From positions 296,819 to 360,818 of the forward strand of contig JASFXZ010000043.1 of assembly GCA_032209605.1 (NCBI GenBank): a stretch of DNA of 64,000 nt, in the 5' to 3' direction. Position numbers and translations under genes: made by a program. The notes beneath the pieces were generated by a model. The model was given only the letters and a program-made list of their open reading frames with translations. It did not search any database and was not told where the DNA came from. Shown here piece by piece: positions 35,319-50,200 of the stretch (within the stretch, counting starts at the first letter, position 1; each line of letters opens with the position of its first letter). This DNA is from Mactromeris polynyma. Taxonomy: Eukaryota > Mollusca > Bivalvia > Venerida > Mactridae.

Positions 35319-36274
35319 CGTAAAAATACAATTTTCAGACAGATATGGAAAACAATACGATCATTATGATCAGATATCACTTACTCAATATAAAGCTTTC
35401 TTTAGTTATAACATCTCATCACATCAATGAAATAAAATAATGATAGTATAAATAATGGAATGTAAATTTTAAAAAACAACAACAAAACAGCAATATTTGC
35501 TCAAGGTTATGACAAGGAGCTGTGGGTTTTGATCTTCCAAGCAATAAACACCATTATAAAGTAACTGCTTGAAACATGTTTATCAAAATGTCCTACAGTG
35601 AGGGCGAGAGATTTTCTATATCGAGAAAATTGACATCTATACCTCAGATGATAGATCCGCCAGGCAATCTTATACCTCAGATGATAGATCCGCCAGGCAA
35701 TCTGTCTGTTTTGGGATAATGTAATGTGGGGGATTGTGAAAAGTAGACGGTTGGCATGAACAATAAACCATTATTTCAGCATAGTCAAACAATTGAATGA
35801 CTTGTCTCATATTTTGGTACAATGACACATGCAAGAGACCGATTTACCAAAGTGAAAATAAGGAGCAGAGGACACGTACACAAATCAGAACTTCCCTAAA
35901 AATAAATAAAGACAAACACCTACAAATATAATGAGGTAAGGACAAGAAACCAGGCTTTCTGATGAACACTTGTAGGAAGACATATGTCAGGGATTTCAAA
36001 CTAATTCATATGAACACATCAATACTGAATAATTTTACTTGCATAGAAGAACATTCTCGTAAATCAGGTCGACCAAACCATGCGGTATGGGTGAACTTCT
36101 GGTATACAAAAACGGAAACGTGTAACATCACAGACAAGGGAAGACTCATCAACTGTACATTTATCAGTACCAGTATACGTTTCAGACCCTGTGTAACATT
36201 TCTAGACAATAAATAGGCAATATGTAAATCACAGTTTTGTGTTTTAACACGAAAAAAAGGCTAAAACAAGGATT

Positions 36275-37141
36275 TCATTCAGATGGATATAAACTTATAT
36301 AGTACATGTATATACTTCTATCTTCACATTCAAATGGATACAAACTTATATAGTACATGTATATACTTCTATCTTCACATTCAGATGGATACAAACTTAT
36401 ATAGTACATGTATATACTTCTATCTTCACATTCAGATGGATACACACTTATACAGTACATGTATATACTTCTATCTTCACATTCAGATGGATACAAACTT
36501 ATATAGTACATGTACATACTTCTATCTTCACATTCAGATGGATACAAACTTATATAGTACATGTATATACTTCTATCTTCACATTAAGATGGATACAAAC
36601 TTATATAGTACATGTATATACTTCTATCTTCACATTCAGATGGATACAAACTTATATAGTACATGTACATACTTCTATCTTCACATTCAGATGGATACAA
36701 ACTTATATAGTACATGTATATACTTCTATCTTCACATTCAGATGGATACAAACTTATATAGTACATGTATATACTTCTATCTTCACATTCAGATGGATAT
36801 AAACTTATATAGTACATGTATATACTTCTATCTTCACATTCAGATGGATATAAACTTATATAGTACATGTACATACTTCTATCTTCACATTCAGATGGAT
36901 ATATACTTATATAGTACATGTATATACTTCTATCTTCACATTCAGATGGATATATACTTATATAGTACATGTATATACTTCTATCTTCACATTCAGATGG
37001 ATATAAACTTATATAGTACATGTATATACTTCTATCTTCACATTCAGATGGATATATACTTATACAGTACATGTTTATACTTCTATATTCACATTCAGAT
37101 GGATATATACTTATACAGTACATGTATATACTTCTATCTTC
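36275..37141. repeat. 51-bp minisatellite, about 17 copies, near the PCSK7 3' end
   Basis: Unit GATGGATACAAACTTATATA + GTACATGTATATACTTCTAT + CTTCACATTCA. It lies 516 bp past the PCSK7 stop codon and may fall in the 3' UTR if transcripts run that far. 51 is divisible by 3, so both strands have long artificial open frames (17-residue repeats). Confidence 0.95.
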
Positions 37142-37656
37142 AGTAAACAAATGAAAATGAGGAATACAAAATCAAATCACACATGTAAACTGTTGTTACA
37201 ATGTAAATGAATACAAAATAAACACAATAATTGTAAAATAAAAACAACAACAAATATAACATCACAGCAGAGATAAATTCTGTAACCATTATCACATTTT
37301 GTGATCTACTGAAAGTATTATATCAGAGATGACAATAAGAATGGATAGCTTGCTGAATGACTGATGCTGTCAATGCACATCAATACAACATTCAATCATT
37401 CAAGTTTTGAAAACCTTGCACACTTGGTTACAACTACAAGAGATGGTCATAAGTTCTCTCCCTTTATACCTTCTATAGAATATGTATATACATGTATAGT
37501 GCTATACTAGAATGTGAAACAATAAACAGAAGCCAAGATTGACGGCAATGTGACAAACCAAAGGCAGAAAGGTGTAAGATGAACACACATAAATTATTAT
37601 TACCACCATATTTGACAGACGAAAATCTACTAGAATTATGGTAGTACATGTACCTG
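37142..37656 (-). other. PCSK7 3' UTR region
   Basis: Unique sequence after the PCSK7 stop. No canonical AATAAA on the minus strand was seen here, so the polyadenylation site is unresolved. Confidence 0.4.
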
Positions 37657-38289
37657 TCAAAATTCTGTTTCTGATTCATCTGAACTATTAGGTAATAAAC
37701 TGTAACCATCCCTGCTGCTGTCAGAAATTATATTCAAGTTTGAACCCAGAGCTTTCAATTTACCCCTTAAAGAATGACCTCGACCTTGACCTGAGACATT
37801 GTTGGTAGGGACGCCTGGATTGTGGTTACCAGGCAAATCTGAAGGCAAATTTTTATCTGTAACATTAATTTCCTTGTCAGCACCAATGTTTCTACCATCA
37901 AAATGTACCTTAGAATTTGAACTCAATGCACTGGTTGACCTTTGACCTTCACCTTTAGTATGACCATTCACACAGGTAATGTTTGTAGCACCACCTGTCT
38001 CATCTAGAACACAAGTAGAATTTGCTGAACTAGGACTATCAATAGAGGATAAGGTTTCCATGGGAATGTTTTCGTTTATCAAAGCCGATGTTTCTCCAGC
38101 CGACTGGTTCCCATCTTGGTTTGACTGGTTTCCATCTCCATATATATGTTGTCCGGCTAAGCGGTAGGCACGTTTCAATAATTTGAGTGTTCGACTCTGC
38201 TCTTTCTTCTCATCACCATAGCAACAGAGATACTCAAATGTTTCGTAAACAGCAAAAATGAAACATAATGATCCTATCATCACAATTAT
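37657..38289 (-). CDS. PCSK7: PCSK7 last exon: membrane segment and cytoplasmic tail
   Basis: The acceptor ACTCTTCCTTTCCAG is excellent, so the frame upstream of 38289 (to 38400) is intronic although open. The exon encodes the membrane segment, then [20 protein letters not shown], a Ser/Asn-rich region, and a C-terminus with YSLLPN (a tyrosine-based YxxL-like motif) and DESETEF. Tail Cys residues next to the membrane resemble palmitoylation sites described for PC7; this is inference. Confidence 0.85.
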   Translation of the reverse strand: MIVMIGSLCFIFAVYETFEYLCCYGDEKKEQSRTLKLLKRAYRLAGQHIYGDGNQSNQDGNQSAGETSALINENIPMETLSSIDSPSSANSTCVLDETGGATNITCVNGHTKGEGQRSTSALSSNSKVHFDGRNIGADKEINVTDKNLPSDLPGNHNPGVPTNNVSGQGRGHSLRGKLKALGSNLNIISDSSRDGYSLLPNSSDESETEF

Positions 38290-41200
38290 CTGGAAAGGAA
38301 GAGTAGCATCAATAACACTGCTCATTGTCCCTTTTGTTATTAGTAAACAGACAGTAGTTACCAAAATGACACATACAGTAAACCCTAACATAAAGACCAC
38401 CCCAATAATAAGACCACCTCAGAATTGTCAAGTCCATTTTCCCTATTTTGCTCTTGATTCAACCTCAATATTAAGACCATCTCATTAATAAGACCAGTTT
38501 TCAATCAAGGGTCCAAGGGTGGTTGTATTAGTGAGACTTTACTGTATATATTGTACAAGTAGAAGTGGCCCTTTTCAGTTTCTTTCTAAGAAAGCATTCC
38601 ACTGCTACAACAATGATAGTAGGAAAATAGTCATTCATAATTGTTTTGGACAAAAAACTTGGCCAAAGTCACTCTAACACCAAAGCGTCACACCAAAACA
38701 AAAATATTGCCCAGTACATTGTATATATATCAGACAAGAAAATATGACTGAGTAGTGAGTTTGTTTTATTTGTACGGAATTTCCCTACTTATAACATGGT
38801 TATCTTTCTGACTCAACCCTGGGAAGGCAGTTAAATAATACCAATACCGTACCTTAAGAGTTTTCACCGACATAATCGCATCTGGTTTGGACGTCACAGG
38901 AGGAGGGAAGCATCTACTGGTTCTGTTCAGGAATTTTCCATGTACAGCATCTTGCACCAACCTAAGGCATGGGAAACATTACAGTTAGTCCAATAACAAC
39001 ATCTCTACTGTATACATAGATCCTCTGAGTCGTCATGGATATCATAAATCGAACATTTTGCATCTCTAATGAATGCATGTGGAATATACATGAAACTGCT
39101 AAAACAACTTCCCATTGCCTATCAACGTCTATTGTTTATACATTCATACATGCTATATTCACCGTGGACACCTCCATCTACACAAAGTACAGCATTAAGT
39201 GTAGATATTTATCAATGAACGGCTGACTGTTGTAAAAAATCTTTTATAGACATTATTTGTATTGAAATCCGTGATATAGCCAGTATGAGTGCCAGATCAT
39301 TGAAGTTTTCTACAGTCATGTAGCCAGTATGAGTGCCAGATCATTGAAGTTTTCTACAGTCATGTAGCCAGTATGAGTGCCAGATCATTGAAGTTTTCTA
39401 CAGTCATGTGGCCAGTATGAGTGCCAGATCATTGAAGTTTTCTACAGTCATGTGGCCAGTATGATCACCAGATCATTGAAGTTTTCTACAGTCATGTGGC
39501 CAGTATGATCACCAGATCATTGAAGTTTTCTACAGTCATGTGGCCAGTATGATCACCAGATCATTGAAGTTTTCTACAGTCATGTAGCCAGTATGATCAC
39601 CAGATCATTGAAGTTTTCTACAGTCATGTGGCCAGTATGATCACCAGATCATTGAAGTTTTCTACAGTCATGTGGCCAGTATGATCACCAGATCATTGAA
39701 GTTTTCTACAGTCATGTGGCCAGTATGATCACCAGATCATTGAAGTTTTCTACAGTCATGTAGCCAGTATGATCACCAGATCATTGAAGTTTTCTACAGT
39801 CATGTGGCCAGTATGATCACCAGATCATTGAAGTTTTCTACAGTCATGTGGCCAGTATGATCACCAGATCATTGAAGTTTTCTACAGTCATGTGGCCAGT
39901 ATGATCACCAGATCATTGAAGTTTTCTACAGTCATGTAGCCAGTATGAGTGCCAGATCATTGAAGTTTTCTACAGTCATGTGGCCAGTATGAGTGCCAGA
40001 TCATTGAAGTTTTCTACAGTCATGTGGCCAGTATGATCACCAGATCATTGAAGTTTTCTACAGTCATGTGGCCAGTATGATCACCAGATCATTGAAGTTT
40101 TCTACAGTCATGTAGCCAGTATGATCACCAGATCATTGAAGTTTTCTACAGTCATGTGGCCAGTATGATCACCAGATCATTGAAGTTTTCTACAGTCATG
40201 TGGCCAGTATGATCACCAGATCATTGAAGTTTTCTACAGTCATGTGGCCAGTATGATCACCAGATCATTGAAGTTTTCTACAGTCATGTGGCCAGTATGA
40301 TCACCAGATCATTGAAGTTTTCTACAGTCATGTGGCCAGTATGATCACCAGATCATTGAAGTTTTCTACAGTCATGTAGCCAGTATGATCACCAGATCAT
40401 TGAAGTTTTCTACAGTCATGTGGCCAGTATGATCACCAGATCATTGAAGTTTTCTACAGTCATGTGGCCAGTATGATCACCAGATCATTGAAGTTTTCTA
40501 CAGTCATGTGGCCAGTATGATCACCAGATCATTGAAGTTTTCTACAGTCATGTGGCCAGTATGATCACCAGATCATTGAAGTTTTCTACAGTCATGTAGC
40601 CAGTATGAGTGCCAGATCATTGAAGTTTTCTACAGTCATGTGGCCAGTAATTTTACATTTTCTTCAATCAGTCAAGAAAACCGACGAATACGTCAGATAC
40701 GAATTTAGAAAGTACATTTTTGCTCGATTGATTGGAGAATGTATAGAACTACAGGGCAAAACTCAATACAATGAGAAATGATCAGATGCTCATACTGGCT
40801 ACATGGGTATTTTTTATTTGTATGATTTCATCACAAATAAACAGGTTTCTGAACACACTACATCGTTTATTTTCAAAATTTCTGTATAAAATCGTAAATA
40901 CAGTACTTTTCCGTAAACAGTGGCCACTGTGAATATTATATTTGAGCTAACATTGAGTAAAAAAGCTTGGAATGTTATAAAATTATGTTAAATTTGTATT
41001 AACATTTTAATGTCAGTTACACAGAAATATGTTGTATTTTATGGAAAACAACACAACTTACTTTTTTCTATGTTTGAACTGTTTAGGAGTTAATGGTGTA
41101 CCATACAATTTCAATGACCAACTCTTCAATATTCCCATAGCATAATCAGGAGACGAATCTAAAATATACCGGCAATCTCAGTGTTTGGGACAAACGTAGA

Positions 41201-44200
41201 TCCATGAATGCACATATATTGTTGTCAGTGAACAGTTTGACTCTAGTGCTTAATCTCTATTATTTTCGGAAAATAAATAATATAATATTATATCACTTGT
41301 CAGTGAGGGCAACATGAATATTGTCAATGTGAGAAACTGAAGCCTAATTAAAAATCAATTAGCGAATGTGTAAATATATTTCTGTAATTGAAAATTTAGA
41401 AAACCTACATTGTGCATTTTTAAAGTATATACATTGTATTCAAATGTTTCTTTGGTATCAATCAAAATGAAAATATCTAATTCAAAAGATTGGTTGTATA
41501 AATGAAATACCTGTATCAGTAATTGTAAGAGTCCACATACCCCCAGCAGTCTCTCCCCAACATCTTACAGTAGAAAATGTCCAATGGTCAAACCCTGCAC
41601 TTGAACTGAAATATAACATTATATCAAGACTGCATTTTTTCTGAAAATATTCTTATCAAATTGCCTGTCAATTTTTTACATTGTGCAGTGTTGTAGTTCC
41701 ATAGTAATGCTGTGACATACTTCTCCTCTCTTTTATGATGTACATGTGATTTTGCAAAGTAAATAAGAAAAATATAAATAATCTTCCTTTATCTATTTTT
41801 CACCTTTAACACATTTGATAGGTATGGCAAAGCTTGTTGACAGCACACCAGGTTTCACGTTTTTTTAGGGTGAATTTTTGTTGTTTTCAGACATCTATTT
41901 ATTATTCACAATTATCGATCTGTTAAATTTGTATCGATAATCAATCAGCTGAAAAACATCAATGATACATCGATATCGTTTCTATCGATGACAGCTCTAC
42001 CGAAAATATCCTTCTTTATTTCTATGTAACCAACTACATGTATACTGGAATTTGAGAATTCCAAATATCAAATGGTTCTTTCGGTCCAAGGCGCATACTT
42101 GTGCAGTAATTACACACTACATGTTAATATCGAGGAATCTAACAGTTGAAGTGCAAAGCGGCGTGCCATGATAATTACTAGATTTTTATCCTCACTCACT
42201 GATTAGATGTGATTTTTAGTTGACACTTTCAATTTAAACTTAATGGTGTAAATGTTATTTTCCTCAGTAATTCACGCAGACATATGACAGGGATGACACA
42301 AGAAGTACAGTCGGAACCACCTTCTATCCGAATACTTGGTATCTTCCGAAATAAATATCAGGTCCCCGAAATAAATATCAGGTCCATCTGTATTATCTTA
42401 CTTATCCTTAGGTCTCGAAGCTCCAATCACAGATATTGTTCCGGACGGACTTTTAAGGCGGATGTCAAGATGACCTCTACATGGATGACTCAATGTCAAG
42501 GTCACCTGCACTGTTTCCATAATATAAAGGTCGTAACTGTTCACTTCAGAATCTGATACTGAATAAAATAAAAGAAAAATACTAATATAAGAAACACATT
42601 TAGTACCCATGTACAATATGTGACCCATAAATCATCACAGTTCATTTCTCTCCCATACATTGGCTGCATAGCAAATCAACAATGCACGGTCATTGAATGC
42701 TCAAAGCAACCACATTGCAACCAGTATACTAGTTATTCCTACCATGTATGACTTGCACTGTAGCAGACATTTAACAACAATAATACAAACTGTCAGCACA
42801 ATATCTACATGAATCCCGTCTTCACGGTAACCCACCAATCTACTAGATATAAACTTTTAATTTCAAGCTAGCAGACATTCTTGAGTGATAGCCCGAAATT
42901 GCAGTTGATGAGTGTAAGTAGGTAAGACTTGTAACATGATACCTTAGCCCCTAAGTTTGTAAGAGTTGTAACATGATACCTTAGCCCCTAAGTTTGTAAG
43001 AGTTGCTTCCCTTTTCATGTATAAATACCCAAGGCTGTATTTACTTCGTCTCGTTTATATGTTAGCTTGTTCATAGTAGTTTCTATAAAATAGTTAGAAC
43101 ACACTCATTGTCGTTCTGTATTGTCCTAGCTAAGAAACTGACATAATAATAGCGTTCATCCAGATATTGAAGTTCAGATAGTAATTACATATTTGGTTAA
43201 ACAAGACACTGCGACAAGAACACTCACCTGTATGAGTGATGATTAAGGGATCTTTCAGACCCTTTGTGATTGGTAAATCAACGTGGTCTTCCTTGTACGT
43301 TACAGCAGTCAACCAGGGTACTTGATCCCAAACCTATCCAACACACCAACAAGTATATCACATACAGTATAGTACAAGTTGTTTCAATTAGACACAATTC
43401 TACAAACTGATTTCTACTGTAGTCGGTCATAGCTAATGTTATAAAATGTTTGCACCAATGCTGACCCAAAATAAAAATTAATATCTTGTATCTTCATAAA
43501 ATTGATGTTATGAAAATGCACATGCATCTATACTTGGAAAGTTTAAACTGTATGCAAAACTTTTTTAAATCATCAATACAACTCATATTTGCTTTCCAGC
43601 AAGTCATGAGATATTGAACTTTTAGTAACACAGATTTGTCCACATTTCTATGTGATTAGGTACATAGAGTTAATAGTCAAACATAACCTAATGTTGTCAC
43701 TTGTATCTCATCCAGAGTATATTAGTAACAATATATTTACCAAAACACTAAACAGTTGTAGTGGGTAGTAGATTTAATGATGTGACAATGTTATTAGTTT
43801 TAGTACATGTGTACAAAGGAAGTCCTAGTCTATGTAAAACAGGGAGAATATTCTCCTACCTTTACAGCATTAACCAATCTCCATGCATTCATCAGACCAA
43901 AGCCATGTTTATGTGAATGCCACAATCCAGCGCCATTCTTCTGCCAGTGTGCGATATCTATATCAACCTTGAAAAACATACACCTCTCTTAGAACTGTAA
44001 AATCCTGATATCCTGACAAGAACTTTTTCTTGTCATCAATTTCTTATTTGCAAATATTTACTAAAAAATAAACTGGACTAAAATGCTTTTTAACAAATTT
44101 AAAATTGGACTTAAATACGTTCATCACAATTTACAGTACAACCGCACTTAAATACGTTCATCACAATTTACAGTACAACCGCACTTAAATACGTTCATCA

Positions 44201-47200
44201 CAATTTACAGTACAACCTCACTTAAATACCATTTCAATAACAACACCACCTCAAAATCAAGAACACAATTATCAAATCCATTTTCACTGTTTAGTTCTTT
44301 ATTCGTACTCAATATTTAAAACCACCTCAATAAGAAGACCAGTTTTCAAGGTTCCAAAGTCTGGTCTTATTATCGAGGTTTTACTGTATAAGTAATTAAC
44401 ATTAAAGTTAATTTACCCAGCTTGCTTATATCTGATATAAAGTAAAACCTCGATAATAAGACCACCATTGGGACCCTTGAAAACTGGTCTTCTTATTTGA
44501 GGTGGTCTTAATATTGAGGATGAATACAGAGCAAAACAATTAAAATGGACTTGAAAATTGTGTTAATATTAAGATGGTCTTATTAATGAGGTGGTCTTTA
44601 AGCGAGGTTTTACTGTAAATGAAAAGCAGTTATGAAAATTAATATCAAGACAATGTATACAAACCTTGAGAGCAGTTAGAGCAATCAAGTACTGGACATC
44701 TCTCCATGTTAAACATGGCTGTACTTGCAACATGAGTGCTACAAGACCGGCCGCTATCGGTGCAGCTGCACTCGTACCTGTATGATGCTCCGTACAACCT
44801 GACCCGGATGACCCCAGCTTGGATTTCCAATCAGTGGTAACCTATCAAAATATATACTTAACATCATTAAAAATTCAACTATTTCACTTGGCCTTCATTT
44901 TGTGTTAAATGCGTTTTATTGTTACAAATGTGTAAATCATTCATCAAAAAGAAATCATTTATTTATATTTCATAGTTGATTAAGTTTAGGAAATTATGTT
45001 TGAGAATTAAAAATAATGATTACTATATACATGTAATGTCAATGTTTGGTTGTGTTTTAATGGTGTCAAGTATATTTACCAGGCTGCTTTAAAAACTGTA
45101 AAGTTTGTATATAAATATACCTATAAACCATATCTATCTCAATACTACACTTGACAAACTGCTTCATTTCCTCAAAAACATTCAGAATTAGATTTGTCTC
45201 AATGTAATCAGGAGAACATTATTTCACCAAAGGGACACCAATGTAATTCCGGCTTTTTTGTTTTTAAAACAAAGCCTTAGCACATCTTCCATAACTTTGT
45301 AGCAACAATAATCTTAAATACTTCAATCAATTGTCACCATAGTAACAGAGATTAGTCACAACCTCTGGCATGCTTTATTTATTATGCTTCTGACTTGAGA
45401 AAAGAACTGTTATTTTACATCATCACCTGTGCACTGTACGACATGGTACAATCAGACCTGTGCACTGTATGACATGGTACAATCAGACCTAATTTATTTG
45501 ACAACCTTCTGGGTATCATCCAAAAAAAAGATCGCATCCCAATGTATCTTCTTATGCACTTCGAATTGAAATGGGCAATTAGAAACCATGTTTTACTAGT
45601 ATTTGAAATAAAATTTCAGAGATGAAGAATTCGAATGAACGAGGTCCGACTGTATATACTTGTGTTCTGGACTGGTGGCTTACATCACAAATAAATTTGT
45701 ATTGTAGCAAGATTAACATGCACCGAATGGCTACACTACAGTTGATGACATCTGACTTGTTACTTACAATATCTCTGGTACGTGTAGTGGAACCACTACT
45801 GAATTGCTACACCACAGTTGATGACATCAGACTTGTTACTTCAGTTGATGACATCATACTTGTTACTTACAATATCTCTGGTATGTGTAGTGGAACCACT
45901 ACTGAATGGCTACACTACAGTTGATGACATCATACTTGTAACTTACAATATCTCTGGTATGTGTAGTGGAACCACTACTGAATGACTACACTACAGTTGA
46001 TGACATCATACTTGTTACTTACAATATCTCTGGTATGTGTAGTGGAACCACTACTGAATGACTACACTACAGTTGATGACATCATACTTGTTACTTACAA
46101 TATCTCTGGTATGTGTAGTGGAACCACTACTGAATGGCTACACTACAGTTGATGACATCATACTTGTTACTTACAATATCTCTGGTACGTGTAGTGGAAC
46201 CACTACTGAATGACTACACTACAGTTGATGACATCATACTTGTTACTTACAATATCTCTGGTATGTGTAGTGGAACCACTACTGAATGACTACACTACAG
46301 TTGATGACATCATACTTGTTACTTACAATATCTCTGGTATGTGTAGTGGAACCACTACTGAATGACTACACTACAGTTGATGACATCATACTTGTTACTT
46401 ACAATATCTCTGGTATGTGTAGTGGAACCACTACTGAATGACTACACTACAGTTGATGACATCATACTTGTTACTTACAATATCTCTGGTATGTGTAGTG
46501 GAACCACTACTGAATGACTACACTACAGTTGATGACATCATACTTGTTACTTACAATATCTCTGGTATGTGTAGTGGAACCACTACTGAATGACTACACT
46601 ACAGTTGATGACATCAGACTTGTTACTTCAGTTGATGACATCAGACTTGTTACTTACAATATCTCTGGTATGTGTAGTGGAACCACTACTGAATGACCAC
46701 ACTACAGTTGATGACATCATACTTGTTACTTACAATATCTCTGGTATGTGTAGTGGAACCACTACTGAATGGCTACACTACAGTTGATGACATCATACTT
46801 GTTACTTACAATATCTCTGGTACGTGTAGTGGAACCACTACTGAATGACTACACTACAGTTGATGACATCATACTTGTTACTTACAATATCTCTGGTACG
46901 TGTAGTGGAACCACTACTGAATGTTACACTACAGTTGATGACATCATACTTGGTACTTACAATATCTCTGGTATGTGTAGTGGAACCACTACTGAATGGC
47001 TACACTACAGTTGATGACATCATACTTGGTACTTACAATATCTCTGGTACGTGTAGTGGAACCACTACTGAATGGCTACACTACAGTTGATGACATCATA
47101 CTTGTTACTTACAATATCTCTGGTACGTGTAGTGGAACCACTACTGAATGTTACAGCCAACATTGAAGCACATTCTTCAGAATAAAAAGGCATATGACCA

Positions 47201-50200
47201 GTCTCATCTACAGCTCCTGAAATATACAATATATACATGTAGCCAGACCTCATTCAAATTTGTCGGGTCCAAAATTTTATTTCTTATAATAAATAGTTTC
47301 GAATAGCCCATTTCAATTTGACGCAGCCAAGTAGATAGGCCCGATATTTATTTCCAATGATTCCAAGTATTTGGATAGAAGGTTGTCAAACGCAGTGCCA
47401 CTGTACCACTCTGTAATGTGTTGTATGTACACACCCTTCTACAGTAGGATTTCTTACACATATGGAAGTCAGTTGACCTAACCAGTGCTCCTGGGTTACC
47501 AACCAGTACTAACCTGTTCTTCCGAAAAGAACTGACAACTTCCCCACATAAATCAGAGGTAGAGGACAAGAGACTTGGGATGTTGGGTTGTATTACTCAG
47601 TCAAGTTGAGAACATATACCAGTGTTTCTACCTATGACCACCAATTTTGTAGTCAAGTGCTCAACAAATTGAGCTAATTGAACAGGCATTTACCAGTACA
47701 AATATACAGTAGTATCATTTTACCTAGAAAATGACAGTGGCAATGGTAACAGAAAGAAATGAAGAGTTACGAATAGCATGAGATAACATAACAAATGTCA
47801 TATAACATTGTATAGTAGATGTTCAACAGCATGAGATAACATAACAAATGTCATATAACATTGTATAGTAGATGTTCAACAGCATGAGATAACATAACAA
47901 ATGTCATATAACATTGTATAGTAGATGTTCAACAGCATGAGATAACATAACAAATGTCATATAACATTGTATAGTAGATGTTCAACAGCATGAGATAATA
48001 TAACAAATGTCATATAACATTGTATAGTAGATGTTCAACAGCATGAGATAACATAACAAATGTCATATAACATTGTATAGTAGATGTTCAACAGCATGAG
48101 ATAACATAACAAATGTCATATAACATTGTATAGTAGATGTTCAACAGCATGAGATAACATAACAAATGTCATATAACATTGTATAGTAGATGTTCAACAG
48201 CATGAGATAACATAACAAATGTCATATAACATTGTATAGTAGATGTTCAACAGCATGAGATAACATAACAAATGTCATATAACATTGTATAGTAGATGTT
48301 CAACAGCATGAGATAACATAACAAATGTCATATAACATTGTATAGTAGATGTTCAACAGCATGTAGCTTTAACAGTCATTAAGCAGGGTATGAACAGAGC
48401 CAAATACTCAATCCTGAAACTCCTGGGGACCACAGTCAAGTGTTCTAAATGGTTTAACAAAGGGCTCCAATCAGGTATTTCCGTGGACCAATGGGACGAG
48501 TGAAATCATAAAACTAATCCCAGGTTGTGTCTGTGAAAATTTGTAAGCAAATAGAATGAAAGAACTCATCAACTAACTTGTTCATGAAACACCTGGGAGA
48601 GGGTTGTTATCCTATGCTTTTTAAAAAATACATTCATACTCAATTATGTTTGTTCAGTAGCAGATTCGTTCCTTAACACCCCTGGTTAAAACAATACAAC
48701 AACTTACCAATTGTGACTGTGTACAAAGAATTTGCATAGCCATCATAGTTACAATTATCTCCAGCATAACCTCCGTTACCACTAGCAACCACATAAATAC
48801 TGCCATAACCTTGACGACCAAAATCAATACCATGTTTCATTCCAGCCTGTAACATTATACAAATCTATCATCATCATGATGTCAAAACAGAATATGTCAA
48901 ACAGGAATTGTTTTATACAGTTTAAGTTATGAGTAACTGACCAATAACTTTACAATTGAAATAGAATAGATCAACCTTATGCTAGTACAATAGCATAGAT
49001 CAACCTTATGCTAGTACAATAGCATAGATCAACCTTATGCTAGTACAATAGCATAGATCAACCTTATGCTAGTACAATAGAATAGATCAACATTATGCTA
49101 GTACAATAGCATAGATCAACCTTATGCTAGTACAATAGAATAGATCAACCTTATGCTAGTACAATAGAATAGATCAACCTTATGCTAGTACAATAGAATA
49201 GATCAAACTTATGCTAGTACAATAGAATAGATCAACCTTATGCTAGTACAATAGAATAGATCAACCTTATGCTAGTACAATAGCATAGATCAACCTTATG
49301 CTAGTACAATAGAATAGGATTCTTGTGTATGATTCTAACATAACCTATAATTACTTAAGATAAATTCTCAGCACAGTAGGGCTGTCATTGATTCATATTG
49401 ATACATCGAAAGACAAAATCGATGATATATCGATTATATCTATAAATTCCTTTAATAGACTATTTACTCCTATATTTCTGTATGTGTATGTGTGTATGCC
49501 CAACATATTTAAATGTTCAACTTGTATTTCTATAACAACAAGATACCATTTAAGTAATTAATCCATATTTCTAACTTCACAGTAATATATTTTATTGTGA
49601 ACATTTGGAAGGCACTATCCACTATAGCACTGTTTTACAATGCGATGTTACGCTATTGTGACACCTTTTTAAACAGTACCCATTCCCCTGTATTTCTCCC
49701 GCCATAACATCGATATTTGTCAGTGTGTATCGAATAAGGTAAACAATATTGTTGATATATTAATAAAGATTGTATGAATGACGTCCCTACAACAAAGTGA
49801 TCAATTCTATAAAACAAGAGAACCTCCTAGAAATAGAAATATTGGTTATTACATGTATATCAACATCCTTAAGTACATCATACACAATAATATACTACCA
49901 GTATACAATCATTTATGATGATAACTGACAAACTTACAGAAGCTAAGACATGAGGTCCATCCACCGTCTTCCCATCATCATCAGGACCCCAACTGTAACC
50001 AAGAAAATGCTAATGGAATCACAGACAAAGATTTCAATACATTCAAAACTAAAACAACATGTGAGATAATGATAATTCTACCCAGAGCTCTATGTAACGT
50101 TCAGAGACATTTGGTAGTGTTTCAACTGTTTGCTGGTTGTCAAAATAACAGCTGATTGTACTCTAGATCAATTTGAAAGGCATCAAAAGATAGTCCAGTG

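Noticed and set aside
36275..37150. Open frames of 287, 188 and 95 codons
   Set aside because: 51-bp minisatellite open on both strands.
38290..38400. Coding extension of the last PCSK7 exon
   Set aside because: A strong polypyrimidine tract and CAG at 38290-38305 and continuity with exon 15 (KTL then IIVMIG) place the border at 38289; the open frame beyond is intron and MITE.
45622..47090. Plus-strand frames with a repeated [13 protein letters not shown] peptide
   Set aside because: The reverse strand of the PCSK7 exon 8 donor array.
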